This document shows, piece after piece, positions 1 to 10,684 of a stretch of 64,000 bases of DNA. The notes beneath the pieces are model-generated. The model was not told where the DNA came from, searched no databases, and was given only the letters and a program-made list of their open reading frames with translations. A program made the position numbers and the translations under genes. Each line of letters starts with the position of its first letter. The stretch's first letter is position 1. This DNA is from Mycteria americana (taxonomy: Eukaryota > Chordata > Aves > Ciconiiformes > Ciconiidae), in the NCBI RefSeq assembly GCF_035582795.1, contig NC_134366.1, positions 149,095,519 to 149,159,518 on the forward strand, in the 5' to 3' direction.

Positions 1-847
1 TTATTCTGAATGTCTTCTGCAGCACCAAAACTTTCCCATACTTTTTTAGAGAAAGCAGGCAAAGCAACTCTTGACGACAACAACAGTCACTAAACACTAT
101 ATCTTTTGGTTTTCTTTTCAGTCTTACGTAGATACTGTAGTGGGGTTTGTAATGAATAATTCCTGTAGATATGAACCAGACTTTTCACCTTCAAATCTTT
201 TTTAAAAAAGGTCTTTAGCCATAAGAATATCTGTCTTGAGCCACCTTGTCCTGTAAAGCAGGCTGTTTTCACAAGTGTCTTCCATGATTGGTCAGGCAGT
301 TGGACTAGATGATAGTTGCATGTCCTTTCCAACTGAACTATTCTATTCTATTAATTTCTGCTATTGCCAGCACACAGTTTCATCAGTAGACACTGTTTGC
401 TGTTTAATCCCTGCATTGTCTAATCTTGCTCAGATTGACAGTTATGTTGTGTTTCAAACCTTCAGCCACAGGCATTAACTTCATTAGTACTCCCAGTATT
501 TTTTGTCACTAAAGAGATTTTACTGTATAGAAAATTGAAATATAGTGTAGACAGAGCCCTAGAGTTTAATTTATAGATTGTTTGGTCTGTACTCACTGTA
601 GTCAGTTTGATTTGGCATGGTTAGAAACACAAATTAAAACTTAAATGATGAATGAGTATCCTAAGTGTTCGTTATTGGTAATACGTGCTGAGCTAGTGAA
701 AGTTCACGGTTAAAAATTCATTCAAAAATAAAGAATTCATTTTTACATTTAATTTTGGAGACTGAATTTTCCTTTAACATTTTTTCTTTTAAGCCTGTTC
801 TTTTCCAATATGGTCACTTGAATTCTAAGAAAAAAAAATTATACTGA
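1..847. other. Intronic/upstream DNA of the TRAF-zinc-finger gene
   Basis: AT-rich sequence with no convincing exon, RNA gene or complete repeat. The short open frames here are not codon-like. Most likely this is intron 5' of the first visible exon. Confidence 0.5.
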
Positions 848-1373
848 TGTCCTGGTTTCAGCTGGGATAGAATTAATTTTCTTCCTAGTCGCTGGTATAG
901 TGCTGTGTTTTGGATTTAGCATGAGACTAATATTGATAACACACTGATAGTTTAGTTGTTGCTCAGTAATGTTTACACTGGTCAAGGACTTTTCAGCTTC
1001 CCCTGCTCTGCCAGGGGCACAAGAAGCTGGGAGGGGGCACAGCCAGGACAGCTGACCCCAACTGGCCAAAGGGCTATTCCATACCATGCGACGTCATGCT
1101 CAGTATAGAAACTGGGGGGGTTGGCTGGGGAGCAGCGATTGCTGCTTGGGGATGGGCTGGGCATCGGTCAGCAGGTGGTGAGCGATTGCACTGTGCATCG
1201 CTTGTTTTGTACGTTCGTTTATAATTATTTTCTCTTCCTCTGCTGTCCTATTAAACTGTCATTATCTCAGCCCATGGGGTTTGCTTTTTTTTTTCCGATT
1301 CTCTCTCCCATCCCACCAAGGTGAGCAAGCAGCTGTGTGGTACTTGGTTGCTGACTGGGTTTCAACCACGACC
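848..1373 (+). mobile_element. Solo LTR of an endogenous retrovirus
   Basis: The element begins TGTCCTGGTTTCAGCTGGGATAG, an avian LTR start I recognise, and ends near GGTTTCAACCACGACC. A 5-bp direct repeat, ACTGA, flanks it at 843-847 and 1374-1378, as expected of a target-site duplication. A degenerate TATA (CAGTATAGAAACTG, near 1096) and an ATTAAA polyadenylation signal (near 1250) give plus orientation. There is no gag, pol or env sequence, so this is a solo LTR left by recombination. The 5-bp duplication points away from 6-bp ERVK-type integration, but the class is not proven. The same LTR type recurs, inverted, at 63900. Confidence 0.88.
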
Positions 1374-1489
1374 ACTGATTATTCACAAGTTTTCCTAATG
1401 GAAATTAGAATCTTATTTTCTTTTCCCAAAAGTTGAAAATACAACTTTTTCAATAATGTTTTACAATTTTTTTTTGTTTTTGCATGTAG

Positions 1490-1629
1490 ATATATGAAAA
1501 ATGATTTAAACCGTCTTCAGCTACATTGCAAAAACAGAGAGTATGGCTGTGAAATGGTTTGTTCTCTGGAGTCTATAGACAGGCATGAAAGGGAGTGTGA
1601 ATACAGTCAGATACCTTGCTCCAATGCCG
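1490..1629 (+). CDS. TRAF-zinc-finger gene, coding exon a
   Basis: The acceptor follows a long T tract and ends GCATGTAG. The donor is GTGAGT at 1630. The exon is 140 nt (1 + 46 codons + 1) and encodes the first TRAF-type finger, with the Cys, Gly-Cys and His-x3-Cys ligands. Confidence 0.82.
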
Positions 1630-4600
1630 GTGAGTAACATTCAAAGAAGTTCAATCCTTTATATTTAGAAAACATGTGTTTGTCATCTTTCGGTCAACAT
1701 AATGGCAACAATGGCTGTTATTTCCAAACAAATTCAAAGCTTTAGCATGATTTACTCTTTACAGCAGTCTTTTTGAACAAAATTTGTTCCCAATTTATGG
1801 CAATCATGATCATTAACAACAATTTCTTATCCAAGAATTAACCAAAATGAGTAAGAATGATGGACTTCAAATTTAAAAAAAATATAGTAGTGCATTTACT
1901 TTGCTTTCTGTCAAGTTATGAGTTTGTATTTCAATGTTGACTGTTTGTATTGATGTTTGTAATAGCACCCACAGAACACTTATGGGTCACAATTTATTTA
2001 TAAAACAGCTGGTTGCCTGGTGCACGTGCAGCCGCTCACTCTGTCTTGTGGTTTTAACAAAAATATATCTTGGAAATGAGAAATATTTTAAGCTAAATTC
2101 TGGTTGGAATTGTTGTGTTCATGTTAAGATCTTTATTTAAAACAAACCTACACCTCCCGAGGAAGAAACACAACTGCTAAAAAGAAAGATGCTGTTAAAA
2201 CTTCCCAGTCGATCTTATTCCAAATGTCATATGTTCCTAGACAAAGTTAATTTCTAATTAATGATGCTAAGGGCATAATCAAGTCTGCCATTGTAATTAA
2301 TAAGAAGAAGATTAAGGTGCTAGAATTGCTCCACTGGAAGTTATAATTTCTCTCAGCAGTAAGCAACTCCTGCAGATGCTTCAGATTCACCTGTTTTACT
2401 TTCTACAGAAAGAGTAGCATTTATAGAGTTACCACACCTGATCTCTGATGTCTGGTGTTCAGGATGTGAGGGCTCTTACACCTCTTGAACTCTTTCTCAA
2501 GAATACATTGGCGTGTATTTTGAGTACCTCAATTACAAATCATTATGTTTATTAGTAAAGCTCTTCTAGAGGGCTGTCTTTTGTAATTTTCTGGTATGGC
2601 TTGTTGGCAAGTTTCATTGCTCCATTGTTTCAGTTTCTTACATTGATTTTATCTTAAATGCAAGGAGCTATAGTATGTGTTACAGCAAATGGCACCTCAA
2701 AGATTAAACATTAAGACTACAAACTTCAGGTTTAGAGTGTTAAATGTAGCGATAATTTATATAGTGTTAATTTTAGGTTCTCTATATTTTACTTTTAATC
2801 ACTACAGATTTGTAAAGTTTGTATTCTAGAATTTATGGGGAAGTGTTTCTATTTTTGCATCAGTTATTAAACATTCATAAATAAATGTTCTTGTTTATTT
2901 ATGTGGTCTAGTATATTACACACAAGACCAACCAATGGTCAGGAAAACAAGGTTACATTCCATCTTGCCCACATCTCTCTTACTATGTGTCTTTGGACCT
3001 TTTTTCCTAAATTTGATAACCGAATTTTTTTTTACACATGTGCGTTCTTCTTCAGTTCCAGTCACTGCAATCTGTGGTGGAAGTGCAGGCAAGCTGCTAG
3101 AGTCTTAGCTTGGCATCAGTGTTGTCATTACTGAAGTCGCTTTAATACTAGACCAGTGGTAGAAGACTTTACAGAAAATACCTACTTTCAGTTTTTCAGT
3201 ATTTTCAGTTAACTGATAAATATTTTAATAAGACTTTCTAAGAGTGTTTTATTACCAGTTATGTGTGTTATCACAATCATGTTTCATGTTCTAAAGAAAT
3301 CGCTTTTGTCATTGCTTTAACAGATTGACAGTTGCTTAGCTCAGGATATTGCAGCTTGATTTCTTGAGTGTTTTTGTTTGGAATTAATTAAAATGCTTTT
3401 GTTAGTTGTAAATGACTGGCTTACCTTACTGTTCCCTGTTCAGGCTGTACAGTTCAGATTGAACGACGTAACTTAGATGGTCACCTGGCAGTGTGTGAAT
3501 ATCGGAGCCGTGAATGCCCCAATGGTTGTGGTTACACCATTCTCAGTGCAGAAGACACACAGCATAATTGTGTAGCAGAGCTAAGAACTGAGCTAGAACT
3601 ACTTCGGTACAAATCTTCTGTTTCTTTGATGTTTGTGTTAGTCTGGGCCTAAAATCACTGCATAAAGCACTTCAAATGCTAGCACTGGATTCTGGTATGT
3701 GTTAAATAGTCTGTTAAATTACTTGATACTAATGGGCCAGAGTAGTATTATGTGTCAGCATAGACTTTAAATTCTTACTGTTTTGCTTTTTTGCAGTTAT
3801 TTTTTTGTCCAAGTTATCATAAATCCTAAAATACCGTTGCTTGCAGTTGAATGCAAGCTGACTATATAAAATGACAAAATACCTAACAAGAACTGGATTG
3901 AAGTTGGCAATTTCATGTTTCTGTTGGCCTGATATAGACCCAAAGTCACATTATTTAATAATTATGTTTAGTTTATATTTTTTTAAAAATCCTGAAGATA
4001 AAAAAATCTCTAATTATTTTGGCAAGTGCAGACTGGTAGATTAAACCTCTGAGGATCTAATTTTCAATTTTGATTAAAATCCTGGCAGATTAATAACAGT
4101 GGGTGAATATGACACTTCTTACCAGCATCCTCTTCTTCCTCTTATATAAGTTTGTGTAGCTTTCCCTTTCCATGATGTTCCAGCTGGACTGTTTTTTTCC
4201 ATGCTCTTTGCTGTTTCTATCTTTCAACTCACTGTCTAAGTCTTGTGGTGTTGAACATTGTTGTGAAGTCAGGCTGAAATCTGTTTTAAATGCATTGAGA
4301 CACAAGGGATTCTGCTACCGAGTTTCTGAACTCAAAAAGCTGATGTGGTAACAGCTAGGTTTTGGCTGTGAATCTGTGTGAGTGATTAGGTTATAATAAT
4401 TTACTGCATACTGTCATTTAGTGTCCACCACAAAAGTACACGTTTAGCAATACTATAGTATTCACACTTTTTATCTTGACTACCTGTGCTTAGTAATACT
4501 AAGCAAGCACTTACTATAAGTAAAAGGCAGTAAATCAAATACATGATCTTGAGCTCATAGAATTATTTCGGGAATATGATACAATTGTCCCCTATATAGG

Positions 4601-6108
4601 CTGTCCGAGGTCACTTTAGTCCCCTCTGGGCCCAATGCACTTTTTTATGCTAGTTTTATTTAAATTAATAAATATTACTATCATGCCTCTAGAGAGGTGT
4701 CCTGTAGAGTATGATGGGAATCGGATCAGGCCGTTTGGCTGCAAGAAGGTTTTCTGGAATTTGAAAAAAAATTTTTCCCATGCTTGCAAGACCTAACAAG
4801 GAGAAATAAACTTTTTAGGTCAGAAATGATCTGCAGAGTGGAGGAGGCAAAACGTGAGATGGAGTCAAGGTTAGATTCACAGAGAAGGCATATGGTCCAA
4901 AAAGAGAGTATTCTGCAAAATGAAATTGAAGAACTAAAGGTAAATATGATTTTTTTTTTCCCCTCTCCTAACAGTCTAGCTTTTTGCTTTTCCCAGTAGT
5001 AGTCTCTTATTTTGTAAATGTAGTCTCATACAGATGAGAATTACATTAAATATGGGAAGCAAAACAGGTGTTAGCACAATGCTTTGCCTAGGCGTATCAG
5101 CTCTGTTGAGAAGCAGGCTGAGTGCTGTATTTGTGTGGTTTTTCTGCTTCAAATTCATTTGGAGCTAACCGGTACCAGGGCTGCATTGTTCTGTGTGTAC
5201 ATAACACGTAAGCAAATCAGTCTGAAACTCATTTTCAGTGTCTAAATGTAGGGCATACATCACAATCGGATGCAATTAAATATCCAGCTCCTTTTTTAGT
5301 GCTGTCCAAAGTGGCTTAATCCAGTGCTGACACAGAGCCCTACTGCAGACAGTGGTATTTACACTATGGTTCAGCTGCAGCCAAAAGGTTGGAAAGTTGC
5401 ACTGTAAACTTAAGTAATGAGCAAGGCCATCTTATCTTTTCATTTATCCAGTTCTTATTATATCACAGAAATGGATGTGCTTTATAGTTTACATTTTTAT
5501 TTTTACTGGATTTGATGTTAAATCCTTGAAAAATGTATCCGAACATAACCAAAACCTCATTTTGGTTGGGGTCTTGAAATACAAAATTTAAGCAGCAACT
5601 GGATAAATCCACTGTTTCTTATTATACTCTATAAGAAACTTTTTGCACTTTTAGGAAAACTGTACTGGAATCTTTGAAACACGACCATCTCAGAGGTTGA
5701 ATGCCGGATTGGGTCTCAAATTGTTTACATTTGTTCCGCTATCAAAAAATTATTTCAGTGTCACTTATTCTTTATAATCCATTACCCTACATGCATGGCC
5801 AATTCAACTTCATACCACCATCATTAAAAAAGGAGTTTGTTTCTTGCAGTGAATTTGTATTTGCATTTCAGAGTCAGATGTCACGAATGATGTCAGATGT
5901 ACGCTCTCTGATGGCTGCAGAGAGACAGCACCGTCAAGAGCTGGAGCAGGCAGAGCTGGAAAAACGGGAATTAATGGAGCTGCTGAGGGGGCTGCAGAAG
6001 GACTGTCGATTAACTACTACAGAAGGAGGCAGGAAGTCAACAAATTTCCGCCCTCTAGCACGACTAGAGAGTGTAAAACGAAAACCTAGGGAAGTTACAG
6101 TGATCTAA
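1490..6108 (+). CDS. TRAF-type zinc-finger / coiled-coil protein, NRDP1/RNF151-like (partial, last four coding exons)
   Basis: Four exons join in phase: 1490-1629, 3444-3606, 4819-4939 and 5872-6108 (stop TAA 6106-6108), about 219 residues. The 5' end, presumably with the RING domain, is outside the window; the first visible exon starts on the last base of a codon. The first two exons carry TRAF-type zinc-finger spacing: Cys-x5-Gly-Cys, His-x3-Cys, a PCSNAGC knuckle, His-x4-Cys, then CPNGCG and a final HNC. The last two exons form a charged coiled coil rich in Glu, Arg, Gln and Met, followed by a basic tail ending VTVI. The RING + TRAF-finger + coiled-coil order is that of RNF41/NRDP1 and RNF151 E3 ubiquitin ligases, so a ligase role is inferred by family only. 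I do not recognise the exact orthologue. The gene is convergent with VIRMA; the two stop codons are 8 kb apart. Confidence 0.8.
1630..3443 (+). other. Intron between exons a and b of the TRAF-zinc-finger gene
   Basis: A GT-AG intron of 1814 bp, AT-rich. I see no repeat, RNA gene or exon-like segment in it. Confidence 0.7.
3444..3606 (+). CDS. TRAF-zinc-finger gene, coding exon b
   Basis: The acceptor is CTGTTCAG and the donor is CG|GTACAA at 3607. The exon is 163 nt, with phase 2 at both ends. It encodes the second finger (GCTVQIERR, CEYRSRECPNGCG, HNC) and the start of the coiled coil (ELRTELELLR). Confidence 0.82.
3607..5871 (+). other. Two introns flanking exon c (3607-4818 and 4940-5871)
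   Basis: Both are GT-AG introns. The sequence is AT-rich with no recognisable repeat. A 135-codon open frame beginning at 5701 is just exon d extended backwards into the intron. Confidence 0.7.
4819..4939 (+). CDS. TRAF-zinc-finger gene, coding exon c
   Basis: The acceptor is ACTTTTTAG at 4818. It was chosen because it alone restores frame with exon b, giving ...LLR|SEMICRVEEAK. The donor is AAG|GTAAAT at 4940. The 121 nt encode a charged amphipathic coiled coil. An open frame continues upstream of the acceptor, but using it would break the phase. Confidence 0.8.
5872..6108 (+). CDS. TRAF-zinc-finger gene, last coding exon d
   Basis: The acceptor is TTGCATTTCAG at 5871, phase 0. There are 78 codons plus TAA. 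The coiled coil (SQMSRMMSDVRSLM...) is followed by a basic tail, RLESVKRKPREVTVI. The frame is open for 170 bp upstream of the acceptor, but that part reads as intron. Confidence 0.85.
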   Translation, partial: SQMSRMMSDVRSLMAAERQHRQELEQAELEKRELMELLRGLQKDCRLTTTEGGRKSTNFRPLARLESVKRKPREVTVI

Positions 6109-9100
6109 ACAGAAGTAAGCTCAAAAAGCATTTTCTTCTAATTTCTGTGACCATCTGGCAAGCTTTTCTACTTTCTGTGAATCATTGGTAAACTGTATAT
6201 CAGTTCTGATTTACTTGCTTTCTTTTTAAATCTAGATTACTACTTTATTTCCTCTTGGGGCATAAAAACAAATGGGGGAATTTTCTCTTAGGGAACAGTG
6301 GGCATTAAAAACAGTAATTGGCAAATACCTTTTTATATAATGTTTTTATAAAAAGGGGGAAGGAGACTTGATTTGTTATCTCTTCAGTGCGTCATTTACA
6401 GGAGTCTTTCAAGCCTGAAAGCTCTAGAGCCTTTTAAAGTCAAAGATACTTAAAGGTTGTTTCCTTCCTGGTCCATTGTAGTGCATTTAAGTCTAGTTTA
6501 TCCTTATACTTGAAACAGAAGGAAAATGTGATCATCAGTAATGACATTTGGGATGTACTTAATTTTGGGAAAAGTCAGTAATAGAATTAGTAAGTTAGTA
6601 ATAGAAATGAATAGATTTTTTTTGTTTATAGTCTGTAGAAGGTCTATTTCAAAGGTGGAAAGAAAGCACTTTAAATTGTAACTCTACTGCTAGGTAACAG
6701 CTTCAGGTGAGGTTGACTTTTACTTTAGAGCTTCTGTAGTTTCCCAGGCTGATACACACTTATGAGACTAATACCAAAGCCCAAGGTCATAGAGTCATCT
6801 AAAACCTTTTAAATAGATGTGTGAGTAACTTGGAGTTTGTGGGAGGGGATCTGCATTTTATGTAAAAATCTGAAGCTTTTATATGTGAAAGTATCAACTA
6901 TTTCTACAAGGTCCTTTAAGCTTAAGACCAGCCCATTCGGTACTCATTATCTTTAAATCAATAAATACCTTGAGTATCCTTAATTTTCTTTTGGCAGGTT
7001 TAAGGCTACTTGAACATTAATATCCACAACAGACGAATATTTGCACAGTCACTTGGACTTCGGACGTCTTTACTAGTGCTCAAGTTTGCAACGGTGTAAG
7101 AGCTAGGATTTTTTAACAGACCCACAAATACTGAATCAAGGGGGCATTTATCTGTAAGGACTGCATGAGCAATCTCTACAGTTCAAAGACTTTTCTCTAA
7201 ACTTCTCACACAGCCTGTTCATGCTGTTTTCAGTGCTATTATTAAGCCATATTCTGTCCTCTGTTGCAGCTCTTCAGTGGAGTAACTAGGGGAGAACCTG
7301 GCCTCCTGTTTACTGAATGTGCTAAATCAGTTTTGAACTTTCAGGAAAATATGTGCAGGTGCAACAATCTGAATAAGCTAATTTTATAGTTTAGAAAGCA
7401 AATACATGACTGTGCATGCCTTGCTGTCACAAAGAGCAATGCTTTTATGGCTAACAGCATAACCAAAGAGAGAGGCAGCAACCTTCTTTAGCACATACAC
7501 TACATTATGAAGACTTGTGGTCAGAGCTGTCTTAATTTCAGGCATTAATAAATCCTTCTAACTCGCTGTTTCTTTAGTACCACTGAAGCAGATGTGCACA
7601 TGTTCAGGTCTTGTGCATTTAAAAACTGACAGAAATAACTCTTCTGTAAAAGTGGGGTTTTTTCTGAAAGAAAACATTCATGGGAAGAGTTATATCCAAA
7701 TATTTACTTGTTTTCAGTCCTTATATTCTAGATTAAATTACAATCATTGATAGTGTTTAGGTCACTGTAGCAGTCTCACCAACTCATGACATAGCGCATC
7801 TCTTCAGCAGCCACATTTAACAATCTGAAAGAGTAAAACAGTACCTATAATTTGGGAAGACCTTCATTCACGCTAAACATTCAGTGGTCAACTCACATCA
7901 GTGTGCATAGGTAGAAAGCTGTAGGTAGAAAGTAAGAATGCTTTTATTATCTTGCATTCTAAATAAGCAAGCTGTTAGTGTCTGTGGTCTGTGTCTATTT
8001 CAGCATTCATGCTGATTTTGAAGCTTCTTGGCAACACCAGATTTCATGCTATTAGAATCAATATATTTTCAGGATGTGCTTTTCTGTGTACTGTAACTGT
8101 GGTTCTGTGATGTGACTTTATCTACTTTGCTCAATGTGAAAGAAGAAAATTCCTTCAAAATCCTATAGAGCTCAGATGAGCTGGATCATCTTTCCCAAGT
8201 TGGAGGGCAGTAATGATCACCCAATCTTTTCTGTTCTTACGACAGAAAAAAGCAAGTTATTAGCTCTGTGCTTTCTCCATAATGGGATCTCTGCATTTGT
8301 TTGTTTTAGGAATTTCACCCGCTTACCTATGACTAAATTCCTTCTAGTATAGGAAATTGGGTTTATTTAACATTTACTTAGCGTTTGGTCTGCTGTCTGT
8401 CCCCTAAGTGACAGACATGAAACTGCGTGAGGAAACACGTCCTAGGTGGTAAGGAAGGACTTTCTGCTGCACAGTCTATTTAGCTTCTAGTTGCCAGCTC
8501 TGGAGAGTCTGAACTTCCAGCGTTGAAATGTGGCAACGCTTTGAGCCCACCTGCTGCTGGAATGACCTCTCGGCTTGGGTTTCCTTTAGCAGCAAAGAAG
8601 CACTTGCAGAGATATTTTAAATGGGCACATACTAGCTGATAGCATCAGATCCCTCCAGTTACTTTAAGCTCAATCCCATTCCTCAGTGGTGATAACTTCT
8701 GCAATTACGATTTTCCTCTGCTAATGAACCACTCACAGTGTGGCATATGCTTAAGTATGGTCATCATTTTACCTGTCTTAAAATTAACTAGGCTGAAATT
8801 AAATAGCCCATTATGTTAATATTTTATCTAGGTTTAGCTTTTCCAGTCTCATGCATTACATAGCTCTTAATAACAGCTGGCAGAAGCAAGGAATTTTTTC
8901 TTTCTTTCAAGTAGTTTGTTAGTCCTTTTTATAAAAACTAAGGGTCCAAATATTGTAGTAGACTTGGTGTAAGAAAAGACATTCACTTGGAAATGTACTT
9001 CCCTCATCATGATCGTGTCTTAGGATTATATGAGAGAGACTGCTAAAAGTGCATTACGGGAGGGTCCCAGCACTGAATTACTGGTATTTAGTGTTCTCAT

Positions 9101-10684
9101 ACTAAATCACACTTTGATCAATTCCATGTCCTCACAGGTGGAACTGTGCTGAGTGCACGTTGCACGGTTACTCAGGTGGACCAGGAACCGTGCAAGTAGT
9201 TGTATTTTTAGTTGCTTCTAATGGCACTTTGCAGCTAGAAAAGGGAGAGCAAAGACTGTGGAGCAGGGAGTGGAGAGAAAGAGTAAGTGCAGTCCGACTG
9301 TCTTCCCTCAGCCCGAGAGCAATGATGCAGCTGCACCAGCCTGTGCACCGGCTAGCTTACCAGTGTAAACTGCTACAATTAGCATAGCATTAGAATTAAA
9401 AGGAGATTAAATCTTTAGCCACAAGTAAGTGGGTACTAAATGTAACAGTCCCAAAACTGGGAGATTCGCAAACAATACTCAGAGCAGGCTGTTAAGTAAT
9501 GTACGCGAGATTACAAGGTATGACAAGGAGTTGAGCAAATCCTTATCCTGCATTAAATTGGGTGAAAAAGAATAACACTAAGGACGTATTTAGAGAAATT
9601 AATATTTTAAAGTGAGTGGTAAGTTTGTCTGTGAAAGAAAATCAACATTTACATATTTATTCTGAAGACCCAAGAGGCCAATTACAAATACGTGTAAACT
9701 AGTTCCCTCAACTGACTTCTCCACTTAAGAAGTCGAATTCAAGACAAACTATTGTTTCCTCTGTTTCCTTCAGCATTAAAGCTGCGTTCCCTGTTCTCCT
9801 GCACTCCTCCCGAAGCAAAGAATTGTCGGTGGTCTTGGCCAGCATGGACCATTGCTGCTCGGATTACTTTTACTTGGAACAGGAACGGTAATTCTGGGAG
9901 AGCTTCCGGTAGGTTTAGATGATATTCAGCAAAAGGCACGGAACTGAAAACCATGCGTCTGAGTCGGGTGCAGGAGTGGCAAGGAAGAATTTTGCTCAAC
10001 TCCCTAATTAAGGTGGCAGTTTTTAATTAGTATGTTCTAGCACTAGATTAACAGTCTCATATGAGATAAATTAACAGCACTTATATACAAGAGTTTCTTG
10101 TCAGCACAGAAGGGAATGGTATTACATAGTCAAGCGAAATACCTAATACAGTGAAGTATTTTGACTGGCCAAAAGTGGTTTTATCTCAACTGTTCTTAGG
10201 TGTTTTTAAGAGGTTTAATACATGACTAGATCCCAGGTGGCAAACAGTTCCTAAGAGATATAGAAATGGGAGCCTTGCAAATTAAATTTTCCATGTGCTG
10301 TCCTCTTGGATGTTTCTGGCATGGTGCTTTTCTACAGCCCTTTTACCTAGGAGTGCTGGATGGTATTTAAAAGGAGCGGTGCTAGCCTTGCCTTTCTCCC
10401 GTACTGCTTGTCGGATGAAGTATGGTAGGTCAGGGAGATTTTACCACATAGATAGATGCCTTTATAAAGACCTACAATTCTATGCAACTTTCTATTAACA
10501 AATAAACATTGAACTGTCTTCCAGCATTATGGTTCACTGCCAATCTAGTTACATTTTCTACCTTTATATACACAAGAAGGATAAACCAGTGCTTAACAGA
10601 CCTTAATCTCGAGTCTGTAAAAGAAACAGTAACATTATTTGTATCACTTTGAAGTACACTTTGTATAAAAGTTGAACTAATAAA
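6109..10684 (+). other. 3' UTR and downstream DNA of the TRAF-zinc-finger gene
   Basis: No coding exon is visible. A possible 3'-UTR intron runs from GTAAGC (6115) to TTTTGGCAG (6997). Candidate AATAAA signals lie at 6960-6965 (inside that possible intron) and 10679-10684; which one is used cannot be decided from sequence. Open frames near 9160 (plus) and 9739-9999 (minus) resemble no protein I know. Confidence 0.35.

Noticed and set aside
839-1324. Open frames inside the LTR
   Set aside because: They show no retroviral protein domain; LTR sequence is not protein-coding and no internal viral region is present.
4784-4818. Extension of the coiled-coil exon upstream to 4784
   Set aside because: The in-frame start there is non-ATG, and only the acceptor at 4818 restores frame with the zinc-finger exon.
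5701-5871. Extension of the last TRAF-finger exon upstream to 5701
   Set aside because: Composition is intronic and a good acceptor (TTGCATTTCAG) at 5871 matches the phase of the previous exon.
9739-9999. 86-codon minus-strand open frame between the TRAF-finger gene and VIRMA
   Set aside because: Resembles no known protein; single short frame without promoter or exon signals.
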